Of a stretch of 30,330 bases of DNA, positions 13,229-21,957 are shown piece by piece. The stretch's first letter is position 1; each line of letters begins with the position of its first letter. A model generated the notes under the pieces. That model saw nothing but the letters and a program-made list of their open reading frames with translations, was not told the DNA's origin and did not search any database. The stretch lies in the IMG/VR virus record IMGVR_UViG_3300043331_000900, positions 1 to 30,330 of that record; one strand, written 5' to 3'. The stretch is from a virus. Position numbers and translations under genes: made by a program.

Positions 13229-14434
13229 ATGCCCTTCCAATCCGGCAAAGGCGTTCTCGTCGCGGCGAAGGTCGAGTCCGCGTTCAACACCGCCCCGGGG
13301 GCGACCGGGGCGACGGTCCTCCGGCTGACGGGCGGCGGGCTCACGCTGCGGAAACAGCAGATCCTGTCGAACGAGATCCGCGCCGATGGCCAAACGGCGA
13401 TCCCGCGCCACGGCAGCCGCAACGTCGAAGGCAACTACGCGTGTGAGCTCTCGGTCGGCGGCTTCGATATGCTGCTCGAGGCCGTGATGCGCTCGACTTG
13501 GGTCGCCGCTCAGACGATCACGTTCGACGGCGGCGGCGCGCTGACGAGCCTCGAGGTCCTAACGACCTCGACGCTGCAGTACGCCGGCAGCACGGGCCCC
13601 GTCGGCTCCGGGCTCCGGAACGGTGACGTCTTTCGGCTCGCCAGCATGTCGAATGCAGCGAACAACGGGAAAAACTTCCGGGTCAAGGCGATCTCGGGCA
13701 ACGTCGTCACGGTCCACGGCACGCCGCTGACTGTGCAGGCGGCGGATACCGCGTGCACGCTCACGATCGCCAAGAAGCTGAAGCGCGCCACCGTCCCGAC
13801 CAAGCGGACGTTCTATATCGACGAGTACAACCAGGATATCGACCTGTCCGAAGTGTTCGGCGGCTGCCGCTTCACGTCAGTCAAGATCAACGGCACGCCG
13901 GACGGGATGGCGACGGGCGAGTTCGGCGTGCTGGGGGCGAGTTCCACGGGACTCGCGTCCGGACAGTCCCCCTACTTCACGAGCCCGACCCTCCCCACGG
14001 GGCAGCCGCTGGTCTTTGCCGACGCACTGATTGCGCTGGGAGGGTCCGATGTCGTGGTCGCGACCTCCTTCGAGTTGAACCTGGCGATCACGGCGAAGAC
14101 CGAGCCCGTCGTCGGGTCGTCCATCTCGCCCGACGTCTTCGACAACGACGCGCGGCTGTCCGGGTCCCTGACGCTCCTGCGCCAGGATCTCGTCAACCTG
14201 CAGCGCTACGCCGACGAGACGGATCTCGAGCTACACATCCTGCTGTCCGAGCCCGAGGCCGAGCCCAAGGATCACCTCTCGATCTTCGTGCCGCGGCTGA
14301 AGTTCATGGGTTTGGATAAGCCGATCGGTGGGGACGGCGGCATGATCGAGACCGTGCAGTGGGGCGCCGGCATGAAAGAAGGCGTCACGGGCTACGACGA
14401 CACGATGCTCTCTATCAGCACGTCGGCAGCGTGA
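13229..14434 (+). CDS. Major tail tube protein with inserted beta domain
   Basis: A 401-residue tail tube protein. The N-terminus (PFQSGKGVLVAAKVESAFNTAPGATGATVLRL) and the segment IPRHGSRNVEGNYACELSVGGFDMLLEAVMRSTWV match the common siphovirus tube pattern. Residues about 92-182 are an insertion (TITFDGGGALTSL ... LRNGDVFRLASMSNAANNGKNFRVKAISGNVVTVHG). The tube fold then resumes with KRTFYIDEYNQDIDLSEVFGGCRFTSVKINGTPDGMATGEFGVLG, and ends with a strand LKFMGLDKPIGGDGGMIETVQWGAG. AGAGGT at 13215-13220 precedes ATG 13229. It is followed by the chaperone pair, as in most siphoviruses. The insert likely decorates the tail surface. Confidence 0.8.
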   Translation: MPFQSGKGVLVAAKVESAFNTAPGATGATVLRLTGGGLTLRKQQILSNEIRADGQTAIPRHGSRNVEGNYACELSVGGFDMLLEAVMRSTWVAAQTITFDGGGALTSLEVLTTSTLQYAGSTGPVGSGLRNGDVFRLASMSNAANNGKNFRVKAISGNVVTVHGTPLTVQAADTACTLTIAKKLKRATVPTKRTFYIDEYNQDIDLSEVFGGCRFTSVKINGTPDGMATGEFGVLGASSTGLASGQSPYFTSPTLPTGQPLVFADALIALGGSDVVVATSFELNLAITAKTEPVVGSSISPDVFDNDARLSGSLTLLRQDLVNLQRYADETDLELHILLSEPEAEPKDHLSIFVPRLKFMGLDKPIGGDGGMIETVQWGAGMKEGVTGYDDTMLSISTSAA

Positions 14435-14580
14435 TCAGTAGGACCTCGCCGCGTGCACGCCGCGCGCGAGGGCAGTCCGAGTAGATCGTTCCGCGCGTCC
14501 CTGTCGTTGCCGGTGGTGTCCATAGCGGTACCGGGCGTGCCAGCGGCAGGGCCGCGGAACCATTCGACCAGGAGCACGCC

Positions 14581-15042
14581 ATGGACGGCAACGGACAGCA
14601 ACCGCAGATCGACCTCAGCGCCGCGTCGGCCGAGATCGCGAGCGAGGACGGCGGGCAGATCGTGCATCTGCGGGACCGCAAGCACGACCTCTGCTACTAC
14701 ACGGCGGCCGATGGCTCGACCAAGCCGCAGACGATCATGATCGCCGGCACCTACTCGGGCGTCTATCGCCGCGCCAAACACCGCCACCAACGCACGCTGA
14801 TCAAGCTCAGCCGCGGCGGGAAGCCCGATCCTGCGGAATTGGACCGCGCGCAGATCGAGCTCATCGCCGACTGCGTGCTTGGGTGGGAGGGCATTGTGGC
14901 GCGCCCAGGCGAGCTCTTGCCCTTCACCCGGCCGAACGTCGTGCAGATCCTGACGCACCTGCCGTGGGTCCGGGATCAGCTGGAAGAGGCGCAGAGCGAT
15001 CATGAGGGTTTTTCGACGAGCTCCTCGGGGAGCTCGTCGTAG
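14581..15042 (+). CDS. Tail assembly chaperone, short form (gpG-like)
   Basis: A 153-residue protein in the place of lambda gpG, which with its frameshifted form gpGT loads tail tube subunits on the tape measure. It is acidic and mostly helical after residue 50, with QTIMIAGTYSGVYRRAKHRHQRTLIKLSRGGKPDPAELDRAQIELIADCVLGWEGI as the core and PFTRPNVVQILTHLPWVRDQLEEAQSDHEGF near the frameshift point. AGGAG at 14570-14574 precedes ATG 14581. After the slippery site the zero-frame product ends within 10 codons in a Ser/Gly tail. The 146 bp before it hold no gene that I can support. Confidence 0.75.
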   Translation: MDGNGQQPQIDLSAASAEIASEDGGQIVHLRDRKHDLCYYTAADGSTKPQTIMIAGTYSGVYRRAKHRHQRTLIKLSRGGKPDPAELDRAQIELIADCVLGWEGIVARPGELLPFTRPNVVQILTHLPWVRDQLEEAQSDHEGFSTSSSGSSS

Positions 15043-15386
15043 CGATCCAGCACGAAGCGCGGATGCGCGCACGGGCGAAAGACGGCGCCGCCGTCGGCGC
15101 GCACCTCGCGGCTGCGGCACGCCGCGGCCACGCGGGAGCGGCCGAACTCCTCGAGGGGCCCGAGATCCCCGAGGCGCTCGCGGACTTGGCGGAGTGGTCG
15201 CGCGAGCTCGCGCGGCAGCGGCAGTACCACATGAGCGGGCCGCAGCCGCTCACATATCAGGAAGTCGAGGCGTGGGCGCGGCTCACCGATCGCCAGCCCG
15301 CGCCCCATGAAGTCCGCGCCCTGATGCTGCTCGATCTGGTCTGGGCGCACCCGGAGCCCGAGGAGGAGGACGCGCGTGGCAGCTGA
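14581..15386 (+). CDS. Tail assembly chaperone, -1 frameshift fusion (gpGT-like)
   Basis: Reading slips back one base at 15012, joining codons 14581-15012 to 15012-15386 and giving a 268-residue fusion. The second part begins FDELLGELVVAIQHEARMRARAKD and has a helical T domain, ending LTYQEVEAWARLTDRQPAPHEVRALMLLDLVWAHPEP, the usual 'W..LT....P.EV..L..LD' ending of such proteins. A separate ATG at 15063 is possible, but the frame is open from the slippery site onward and no good ribosome site precedes that ATG. The fusion ends 11 bases inside the tape measure gene. In lambda-like phages the ratio of the two forms matters for tail assembly. Confidence 0.8.
15006..15039 (+). promoter_or_regulatory. 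Programmed -1 frameshift signal
   Basis: The slippery heptamer G GGT TTT (15006-15012) is in the zero frame and fits X XXY YYZ exactly. One base later an 11-bp perfect stem begins: 15014-15024 pairs with 15029-15039 around the loop TCGG. Spacing from heptamer to stem is only 1 nt, shorter than the usual 5-9, so the base of the stem may have to open when the ribosome reaches the site. Confidence 0.85.
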
Positions 15387-17754
15387 GATGACTACGATGG
15401 ATCTGGCGACGCTCGGTCTCGTGGTCGAGAACGGGCAGATCGTCAAGGCGCGCGCGGAGCTCGACAAGCTCGGCGTGGCCGGGGAAGCAGCGGCCGCCCG
15501 GACGCAGCGCGCCTGGCAGGGCGTGGGCACCATCTTCCAGCGCGGTGGCTTCGCGACGGGCGTCCAAGCCCAACAGGAAATCATGCAGGCCATGATCCGC
15601 GACCAGCAGTCGCTGGCGCCAGCGCTGGATCGCAGCACCAAGGCGACGCGACTCCTGCAACAGGGGCTAGTGGGTGTGGCACTCCAGGCAACGGCCACGA
15701 GCGGCCCCGTCGGCCGGCTGGCGCAGTCGGCGCTGCTCTTCGGTGCCGGGACCACGGCGATCATCGCCGTCGCGGCGGCGGTCGGGCTCGCGGCCGCCGC
15801 CTATCGGCTGTGGACCCGTGACGCACGCGAGAACAAGAAAGCCCAAGACGATCTCCGCGCGAGCCTCGACGGGATGGGGACCCACGCGCAGCTGGTTGCG
15901 GCCCGGATCCAGCTCGCCGCGCTCGAGTCGCAGAAGTCCGTCAGCGGCTGGCGTCAGGCGCTCGCCGGGGTGCTGGAGGCCGCCAACCTCGGGTCGCTCA
16001 GTGGGCTCCTGCTCCCGGATCTCGAGAAGATCAATCGCGAGATGGCGAGCGTGCGGACCCGGATCCTGGAGTTGACCAAAGCGTTCGAGGAGCCTTGGCG
16101 CCAGGCGCTGCAGCAGTCAAACGTGGCGCTCGCGGAGGCGCGGCTTCGGATGCAGTTGGTGCACGAGCCGACGGCCGTGGTCGAGGAAGCGGTCCGGGCG
16201 CTGCGGCTTGAGCTGGGCGAGAAGTTTCCTCCTGCTGCCGCCCGCACGATCGCCGCCACCGAGCGACTGACCAGCATGCAGAACAATGCCACGGACCACT
16301 CGCGTCGACTGCGCGAGTGGCACGACCGCCTCGTCGCGACCCACACCCATCTCTGGGGATCGAGCCGGGCTCTCGCCGACGCGCTGCAGGTCCTTGTGCT
16401 CATCCAGCAGGGCTACACCCGGGCTGTCGCGGAATCGCTCGTCGCCGGCGAACGCTGGTACCGGAACCTGCAAGACCTGCAGGAGCAGATCCGGAATGCC
16501 GTGGACGCCATGCAAGGTGCCTTCGCCAACTTCTTCGAGCGCACGTTTCGCGACGGCGTGGCGAGCTTCCGCGAGCTCGCCGACGCTATTCGCCAGATCT
16601 GGTCGCGCCTCGCGGCGGACCTCCTTGCCCAGCGGCTGTTCGAGCGGCTCAGCGCTGGCGCGACCAAAACCATCACGGGCGCAGGGGTCGGGTTCGGCGT
16701 GGGATCGCAAGCGGGTCCCGGGGCTGGGCTCGTCGCCGGCGTCGGCGCAGCAGCCCTCCTGGGCGCCGGTCCGTGGGGCATTGCGATTGCCGGTGTAGCG
16801 GGGCTTGTCGGCGGACTCTTCGGACTCGGCAAGGCGGCGGAGGACGCGCGGCGCCGTCTCCGGGAGGTTGAGCGGAGTCTTGACGCGTTCCGGGCGAGCG
16901 TGACCCCCGGCAACCTGGACGACCAGATCGCCGCCGTGCGCGCGCAAACTGAGGCGCTGCGCCAAACGATTCCGAAGGGCTCGCAATTGCACCACCAGTT
17001 GAACGTCCTTGAGCAGATCCGCATCGCGCAACTGCGTGAAGAGGCAGCGGCACTTCGCCAAGCGCAGCAGGAGGACCTGCGTGTCCGTCTCCTGCGCGCG
17101 AGGGGCAAGGACGACGAAGCCGAGGCCCTGGCGTTCGCGCTCGAGCAGCAGCGCGAATACGCGCGGGCCGTGCGGGAAGGGGCCGACGCGACCTATCTCG
17201 CCCAGCTCGCCCAGGTGCAATACGCCGAGGCGCAGCGCTATGCGGCGGAACGGATCCGCGAGACGATCGGCGGCCTGACGGCCACGATCGACGTCCTGCG
17301 GAGCTTTACTCAGAGCCTCAAGCTCAACACGAGTCTCACCGCGCTCTCGCCCGTGCAGCAGCTCGCCGAAGCGCGCCGACAATACGAGGCCGTGCTCGGG
17401 CGCGCGCAGGCCGGCGACCAGGGCGCCGCGGCGCAACTGCCCGACGTCGCGCGCGCCTTCCTCGAGGCGAGCCGCGCCGTCAACGCGTCCGGCGGGCGCT
17501 TCCAGGTCGACTTCCTCCGCGTACTGCGCGAGACCGAGGCCGTGGCGGCGTTCTTCGAACACCAGCGCTCGCTCGAAGAACAGCACCTCGAGGCGCTTGA
17601 GCGGCTCGCCGAAGAGCAGCAGACCACGAACCGCATTCTCACTGCTGGCTTCAAGGTGCTCATCGGCAAACTGGAAGGCGCGAGCACCGACGTGCAGGCG
17701 CTCGGTCGCCGCCTCGAAGGGGCGCAGCTCGGCCGGAGCGCCGTGCTCAAGTGA
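15376..17754 (+). CDS. Tape measure protein
   Basis: A 792-residue tail length ruler; at roughly 1.5 angstrom per residue (established rule) this would give a tail near 120 nm. The N-terminus MDLATLGLVVENGQIVKARAELDKLG is the lambda gpH-like start. Long helical, Ala/Gln/Arg-rich regions follow. Two hydrophobic stretches lie at about 115-145 (LLFGAGTTAIIAVAAAVGLAAAAYRLW) and 440-495 (GVGSQAGPGAGLVAGVG ... GIAIAGVAGLVGGLFGLG), as expected for a protein that may insert in the host membrane. The last 200 residues are coiled-coil-like. GTG start with GAGGAGGAGG upstream, overlapping the chaperone fusion end. Its stop overlaps the GTG of the hub gene. Confidence 0.85.
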   Translation: MAAEMTTMDLATLGLVVENGQIVKARAELDKLGVAGEAAAARTQRAWQGVGTIFQRGGFATGVQAQQEIMQAMIRDQQSLAPALDRSTKATRLLQQGLVGVALQATATSGPVGRLAQSALLFGAGTTAIIAVAAAVGLAAAAYRLWTRDARENKKAQDDLRASLDGMGTHAQLVAARIQLAALESQKSVSGWRQALAGVLEAANLGSLSGLLLPDLEKINREMASVRTRILELTKAFEEPWRQALQQSNVALAEARLRMQLVHEPTAVVEEAVRALRLELGEKFPPAAARTIAATERLTSMQNNATDHSRRLREWHDRLVATHTHLWGSSRALADALQVLVLIQQGYTRAVAESLVAGERWYRNLQDLQEQIRNAVDAMQGAFANFFERTFRDGVASFRELADAIRQIWSRLAADLLAQRLFERLSAGATKTITGAGVGFGVGSQAGPGAGLVAGVGAAALLGAGPWGIAIAGVAGLVGGLFGLGKAAEDARRRLREVERSLDAFRASVTPGNLDDQIAAVRAQTEALRQTIPKGSQLHHQLNVLEQIRIAQLREEAAALRQAQQEDLRVRLLRARGKDDEAEALAFALEQQREYARAVREGADATYLAQLAQVQYAEAQRYAAERIRETIGGLTATIDVLRSFTQSLKLNTSLTALSPVQQLAEARRQYEAVLGRAQAGDQGAAAQLPDVARAFLEASRAVNASGGRFQVDFLRVLRETEAVAAFFEHQRSLEEQHLEALERLAEEQQTTNRILTAGFKVLIGKLEGASTDVQALGRRLEGAQLGRSAVLK

Positions 17755-20186
17755 ACGCCCCGATCTACACCGTCGAACTACAGGCGTGGGACCCGGCGTC
17801 TGGTGGGCTCGTCCAGCTGCGCTACGCCACGCAGGGATTTGTCACCAGTCCGGGCGACACCCCGCCGAATGTGTTCTTCGACGAGCGACTCGTCCAGCCG
17901 GCGGTGCTCGCGCGTCACCTCTTCAGCGAAGGCACGACGAGCGGCCGGGCCAAAGTGGGCTATGGCGACCTCGTGCTCTTGAATGGGGATGGCGCGCTCG
18001 ACGCGCTCTTGACGTACGGCTTCGACGGGCGGCCGCTTACGATCCGGCGCGGCGTGCGGGGCGCCGCCTTCCCCGCCGGCTTTTCGGTGGTGGCGGAATT
18101 GACGAGTGAACAGGTCGAAGCGAACCTCGATGCGGTCGTGGTGAAAATCCGCGACCGCCAGCGCGAGCTTGAGATCCCCTTGCAGCCGCTCACGTACGCT
18201 GGCGACAACGTCGCCCCGGACGGCCTCGAGGGCACTGCAGAGGATCTTATGGGCAAGCCCAAACCCCGTTGTTTCGGCAAGGTCTACAACGTCCCGGCCG
18301 TGTTGGTCAACGCGGCCAAACTGATCTACCAGGTGAGCGCGGGCCCCGTGCTCGCGATCCCGGCGTGCTACGACCGCGGCGTACCGTTGGAACCGGGCGG
18401 CACGTGGCACTCGCAGAACAGCACCTTCGGGAGTGACGATATCTACGTCGTGACGTGGGGGAACGATCTCTACGTCATCGCGGGCCAAGCGGGCGAAATG
18501 GCGACCTCGCCCGACGGCATCACGTGGACGGCGCGCACGAGCGGCTTTAGTGGGGACGATATCTACGCATTGGCGTATGGCGAAGGGCTGTACGTCGCCG
18601 GCGGTTCGGCGGGGAAGCTTTTCACCTCACCCGACGCCATCACGTGGACAGCGCGCACGAGCCAATTTGGTGCCGAGACAATTCTTGCACTGACATACTC
18701 GCCCGAGCTGGAGATTTTCGTCGCCGTCGGGACGTCGGCGACGATCTCCACCTCGCCCGATGGCATTACGTGGACGGCGCGCACGAGTCCCGCTGTCGGC
18801 GGCGCAGGCGGCCATGAGGCGGTGACGTGGGGCGCCGGACTCGTTGTCGCTGTCGGGTCCGCGGGGTCGATCATCTCGTCACCCGATGGCATTACGTGGA
18901 CGGCGCGCCTGACGGGACCACCGTCGGCGATCTTGGTCTGGCGGGCGGTCGCCTTCGGCAACGGTACGTTCGTGGCCGCCGGGATCCTCACGGACGGCAC
19001 GCAGCGCGTCGCGCTCTCGTTGGAGGGGATCACGTGGTCGATCCTTGAGGTTCCCGCCCTCACTGCCAGCTCCATTACCGGGATGACCTACGCGGGATCG
19101 CACTTTATCGCTGTTGGTGCGGTGGCGCTAATCGCCAGTTCACCCGATGGCCGCGAGTGGACCGTGTACGAGTCCACCCTGGCAGGAAGCCTTCAGACTA
19201 CCGCCGTGGTCTACAATCCGGACGATAACGTGACCGTCATCGTGGGCGCTGAGGGTCTTGTGCTCCGTAGCGCCGTGAGCGCCTACGCTGATCTCGCCGA
19301 ACTCGAGGACGATCGCTTCGCTCCGCGTGCCGGAGAATTCATTCCCTTTCCGGGTGGCGGCTACTTCCGCCTCGGGGCCCCACCCGCGGGCCTCGTCACG
19401 GCCGACGTCACCGCCGGGGACACAGCCGCCGATCGCACGACGGCGCAGATCTTCTCGCAGATCCTGGGCGATCCCCTCGGGGCGCCGCTCGTCGAAGTCA
19501 ACCGCGACGACCTCGCGGCGCTCGACATCGCGAACGACGCCGTCCTGGGTCTCTGGACAGGGCTCGAGGAGCTGACGGTCGCCGAGGCCCTTGACCTCGT
19601 CGCGGGCAGCGTCGGCGCCTGGTGGGGCGTCGATCGCACCGGCGTCTTCCGGATCCAGCAGTTCACCGCCCCGAGCGGCTCGCCGGTCGCGGCTTTCACG
19701 GCCAACGATCTCAAACAGCCGCTCGAGCGCCGCGCGGTCGCCGACGCGTCGCGCGGGCTGCCGTCCTGGCGCACAATCGTCCGCTACGCGCGCAACTATG
19801 CCGTCCAGACGCAGGACGGGCTCGCTGCCGGCGTGGCGGATGATCACCGCGTGTTCGTCGGCCAGGAGTGGCGCGAGGGGACGGCCGAAGATGCCGCCGT
19901 GCAGCTCGCGCACCCGCTGGCGCCGGTCACGATCGAGGACTCGCTCCTCGCCGAGGAAGCGGACGCGGACGCCGAGGCCGTGCGGCGCCAGACGTTGCGG
20001 GGCGTCCTGCGCCAGCGCTTCGTCGCGGTCGTTCCGCTCGACGCCGAGACCGAGCTCGTCGACCTGGGTCAGGTCGTGACGCTCACGCATGCGCGCTACG
20101 GCTTGGGAGCTGGCCCCTCACTGCGGGTGTTAGGCGTCGATCCCGATGTACGCGCGCGGCACGTAACGCTCCATCTCTGGCGCTAG
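17751..20186 (+). CDS. Tail hub/tip protein with an inserted seven-blade beta-propeller
   Basis: An 811-residue baseplate-type protein. Residues 1-213 (IYTVELQAWDPASGG ... GKPKPRCFGKVYNVPAVLVNAAKLIYQVS ... CYDRGVPLEPGG) and about 512-811 (DLAELEDDRFAPRAGEFIPFPGGGYFRLGAPPAGLVTADV ... VVTLTHARYGLG) form the core. Residues about 216-511 are a propeller of seven repeats near 42 residues, most ending SPDGITWTARTS. The entry segment GGTWHSQNS matches that ending, while the last blade lacks it, consistent with closure of the ring by the N-terminal strand. The propeller sits in a loop of the core, right after CYDRGV. In uninterrupted relatives (from memory) the sequence goes on directly to the Y..L..L segment. 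GTG start overlaps the tape measure stop. The insert is a good candidate for receptor binding. Confidence 0.7.
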   Translation: MNAPIYTVELQAWDPASGGLVQLRYATQGFVTSPGDTPPNVFFDERLVQPAVLARHLFSEGTTSGRAKVGYGDLVLLNGDGALDALLTYGFDGRPLTIRRGVRGAAFPAGFSVVAELTSEQVEANLDAVVVKIRDRQRELEIPLQPLTYAGDNVAPDGLEGTAEDLMGKPKPRCFGKVYNVPAVLVNAAKLIYQVSAGPVLAIPACYDRGVPLEPGGTWHSQNSTFGSDDIYVVTWGNDLYVIAGQAGEMATSPDGITWTARTSGFSGDDIYALAYGEGLYVAGGSAGKLFTSPDAITWTARTSQFGAETILALTYSPELEIFVAVGTSATISTSPDGITWTARTSPAVGGAGGHEAVTWGAGLVVAVGSAGSIISSPDGITWTARLTGPPSAILVWRAVAFGNGTFVAAGILTDGTQRVALSLEGITWSILEVPALTASSITGMTYAGSHFIAVGAVALIASSPDGREWTVYESTLAGSLQTTAVVYNPDDNVTVIVGAEGLVLRSAVSAYADLAELEDDRFAPRAGEFIPFPGGGYFRLGAPPAGLVTADVTAGDTAADRTTAQIFSQILGDPLGAPLVEVNRDDLAALDIANDAVLGLWTGLEELTVAEALDLVAGSVGAWWGVDRTGVFRIQQFTAPSGSPVAAFTANDLKQPLERRAVADASRGLPSWRTIVRYARNYAVQTQDGLAAGVADDHRVFVGQEWREGTAEDAAVQLAHPLAPVTIEDSLLAEEADADAEAVRRQTLRGVLRQRFVAVVPLDAETELVDLGQVVTLTHARYGLGAGPSLRVLGVDPDVRARHVTLHLWR

Positions 20187-20389
20187 GTGATATGACTCCA
20201 CGAGCGGCGCGAGCGGATATTGCGAATGGCCCCAGCACTGAGCCCGTATTCCCTAGCGACGATCGCGCTCGACCTAGCGTCACCGCGAATCGCGAGCACG
20301 TCACCATCAGTCAAGGGCCAGCAGTCATCGGGGCCACTCCGCTGAATTCTAGACCACCAACGCTCGATGGGATCCGTCATCGTCAACAT
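20183..20389 (-). pseudogene. HNH homing endonuclease remnant, core deleted
   Basis: A minus-strand frame in the 223-bp gap between two tail genes. From ATG 20389 (or 20380) it encodes 65-68 residues. The first part, DPIERWWSRIQRSGPDDCWP, is the usual N-terminus of phage HNH nucleases (rFW.kV..sg..dCWpW). It runs directly into LTDGDVLAIRGDARSSAIVAREYGLSAGAIRNIRSRRSWSHIT, the usual C-terminal DNA-binding module (LT..dV..IR....I..eygvs...I..I...rsW.hI). The whole catalytic centre that normally lies between them, with the HNH His and Asn, is missing, so the product cannot be an active HNH nuclease. It may be dead or a leftover DNA-binding protein. Confidence 0.65.
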
Positions 20390-20409
20390 ATAGATAGTTG
20401 GAGGACCGC

Positions 20410-21114
20410 ATGAGTCTACGGACCCAATGGCTGGCCGGTGTGCTCCGGTGGTTCGACAGCACCACGGACGAAACGGTCGCCACGTTGGCGTCCGCGCAGT
20501 ACAAAGAGGAGTTCCTTCAAGGCTCACTTGATACAGCGTATTGGGTCGCGCGCGATACCGGCGCGGCCACTGAGGACATGGTCGGCGGCGCCCCGAGCGG
20601 GATTTTCCGCCTCGCCCTCACGAGCGCCAACGAAGCGCAACTCGCCGGCATCGACTATGGGAATCGGCGCTGCTGGCAACTGAACCAAGGCCTCGTCTTC
20701 GAGGCGCGAGTCTGCCTCAACGTGTTGCCGACGGGGGCGGTGGTCGCCGTGATCGGGCTTTGCGGCGATCACAATGCCGCCGTCAACACGGTCGCCGAAT
20801 CCGTCTGGTTCCGGCTCGATGGCTCCGGGGCGGTCACGGTCGAAAACGACGACACCGTCCACGAGACGAGCCAAGTCGCGACGGGCGTCACGGTCGTCGC
20901 GAATCAGTGGGTCACGCTGCGGATTGAGTGCGAGAACCCCGCCGCCATCCGGTTCTACATCAACGGCGCACGCGTCGCGAGCGGCACCACGTTCAACATG
21001 AGTTCGGGCGCCCAGAACCTGCAGCCTGTCATGCGGATCGGGAAAGAGTCTGCCGCCACGACGGTGGGGACGCTCGACATCGACGTCGTGCGGCTCTGGC
21101 AGGCCCGCAGCTAA
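20410..21114 (+). CDS. Concanavalin-like tail protein, probable receptor binding
   Basis: A 234-residue protein from ATG 20410 with TTGGAGGA at 20398-20405. After a short N-terminal anchor (SLRTQWLAGVLRWFDSTTDETVATLA), residues about 35-234 show a lectin-like sandwich: KEEFLQGSLDTAYWVARDTG, GIFRLALTSANEAQLAGIDYGNRRCWQLNQGLVFEARVCLNVLP, ESVWFRLDGSGAVTVEND, WVTLRIECENPAAIRFYINGARV, and a closing TVGTLDIDVVRLWQARS strand. The 'W.tLRI....a.i.FYInG..v' motif is typical for LamG-type phage domains. It is placed right after the tail hub and before a distal tail protein. Binding to a host surface glycan is inferred. Confidence 0.6.
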   Translation: MSLRTQWLAGVLRWFDSTTDETVATLASAQYKEEFLQGSLDTAYWVARDTGAATEDMVGGAPSGIFRLALTSANEAQLAGIDYGNRRCWQLNQGLVFEARVCLNVLPTGAVVAVIGLCGDHNAAVNTVAESVWFRLDGSGAVTVENDDTVHETSQVATGVTVVANQWVTLRIECENPAAIRFYINGARVASGTTFNMSSGAQNLQPVMRIGKESAATTVGTLDIDVVRLWQARS

Positions 21115-21932
21115 TGGCCAACCTCCTGCTCGCCGCGCCGAATTGGGCCGACGTCAGTGTCTTGCACACGCCAGCGCTCTCGGGCGGCAGCTGGAGCGCC
21201 GCCCTGCCCCTGGCGAACCTCCAAGACCGTCGGGTCGCCCGGGTCGCGCGCGCGAGCGACGCGCTGGCCGCGAGCACGCAGTTCAACCTCGACATGGGTA
21301 CGGCGCGCGCCACCCGCGTCGTGGCGCTCGTCGGCCACAACTTCACGAGCGCGGCCACGGTCGAGGTCGACGGGGGCACGAGTGCGGGCGCCTCTGACGT
21401 TTACAACGGCTCCGCCGTCGCGGCCTACCCGGCGGGGGAAACGACCGAGACACTCGAGGGCCTGACCCCGGCCTACCTCCTCGTCCTGCCGTCGGTGCTC
21501 ACGTTCCGGCACCTCACGGTGAAGATCGCGGATACGTCGAACCCGGCGGGCTACGTCCAGGTCGGCCGGCTCTTCGTGGCGAACGCCTACCAGCCCACGA
21601 TTAACGCGCAGTACGGGCTGCAGCAGGGGTTCGACGACGACAGCACGTCGGTCAATGCGGACGGCGGCGCCACGATTCACAGCGAGCGGCGCAAACGCCG
21701 GTGGGCGACGTTCACGCTGCCCGAGATCCCCGCGGCCGAGGCGCTCGCCTCGCTGTTCCCGTTGCTGCACCGCCAGGGCACGACGCGCCAGTGGTACTTC
21801 GTCTTCGACCCGACCGACACGACACACCTCTTCCGCCGGAGTTTCTTGTGCCGCTTCCGCGAGCTCGGCGCGCTGGAGATGGCGACGCTCGAGCGCTACG
21901 GCAAACCCGTAGCCCTCGTGGAGGAATTGTGA
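21114..21932 (+). CDS. Minor/distal tail protein
   Basis: A 272-residue protein whose ATG overlaps the previous stop (TAATG). It starts with MANLLLAAPNWADVSVLHTPALSGGSWSAALPLANLQDRRVARVARA, a pattern common in phage minor tail proteins, in which the first strands describe the LxNL(Q) motif. It continues with TRVVALVGHNFTSAATVEVDGG, LTFRHLTVKIADTSNPAGYVQVGRLFVANAYQPTINAQYG, and a C-terminal half with RRKRRWATFTLPEIPAAEALASLFPLLHRQGTTRQWYFVFDP. This resembles the carbohydrate-binding or gp-type tail tip proteins of siphoviruses, but I cannot name the family. It is the last structural gene before the lysis group. Confidence 0.6.
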   Translation: MANLLLAAPNWADVSVLHTPALSGGSWSAALPLANLQDRRVARVARASDALAASTQFNLDMGTARATRVVALVGHNFTSAATVEVDGGTSAGASDVYNGSAVAAYPAGETTETLEGLTPAYLLVLPSVLTFRHLTVKIADTSNPAGYVQVGRLFVANAYQPTINAQYGLQQGFDDDSTSVNADGGATIHSERRKRRWATFTLPEIPAAEALASLFPLLHRQGTTRQWYFVFDPTDTTHLFRRSFLCRFRELGALEMATLERYGKPVALVEEL

Positions 21933-21957
21933 CGCTTCCCCCACTCGCGAGGTGACG

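Noticed and set aside
16117-17586. 489-codon minus-strand frame opposite the tape measure gene
   Set aside because: Shadow of a long, strongly biased gene; no recognisable domain and no ribosome site or context.
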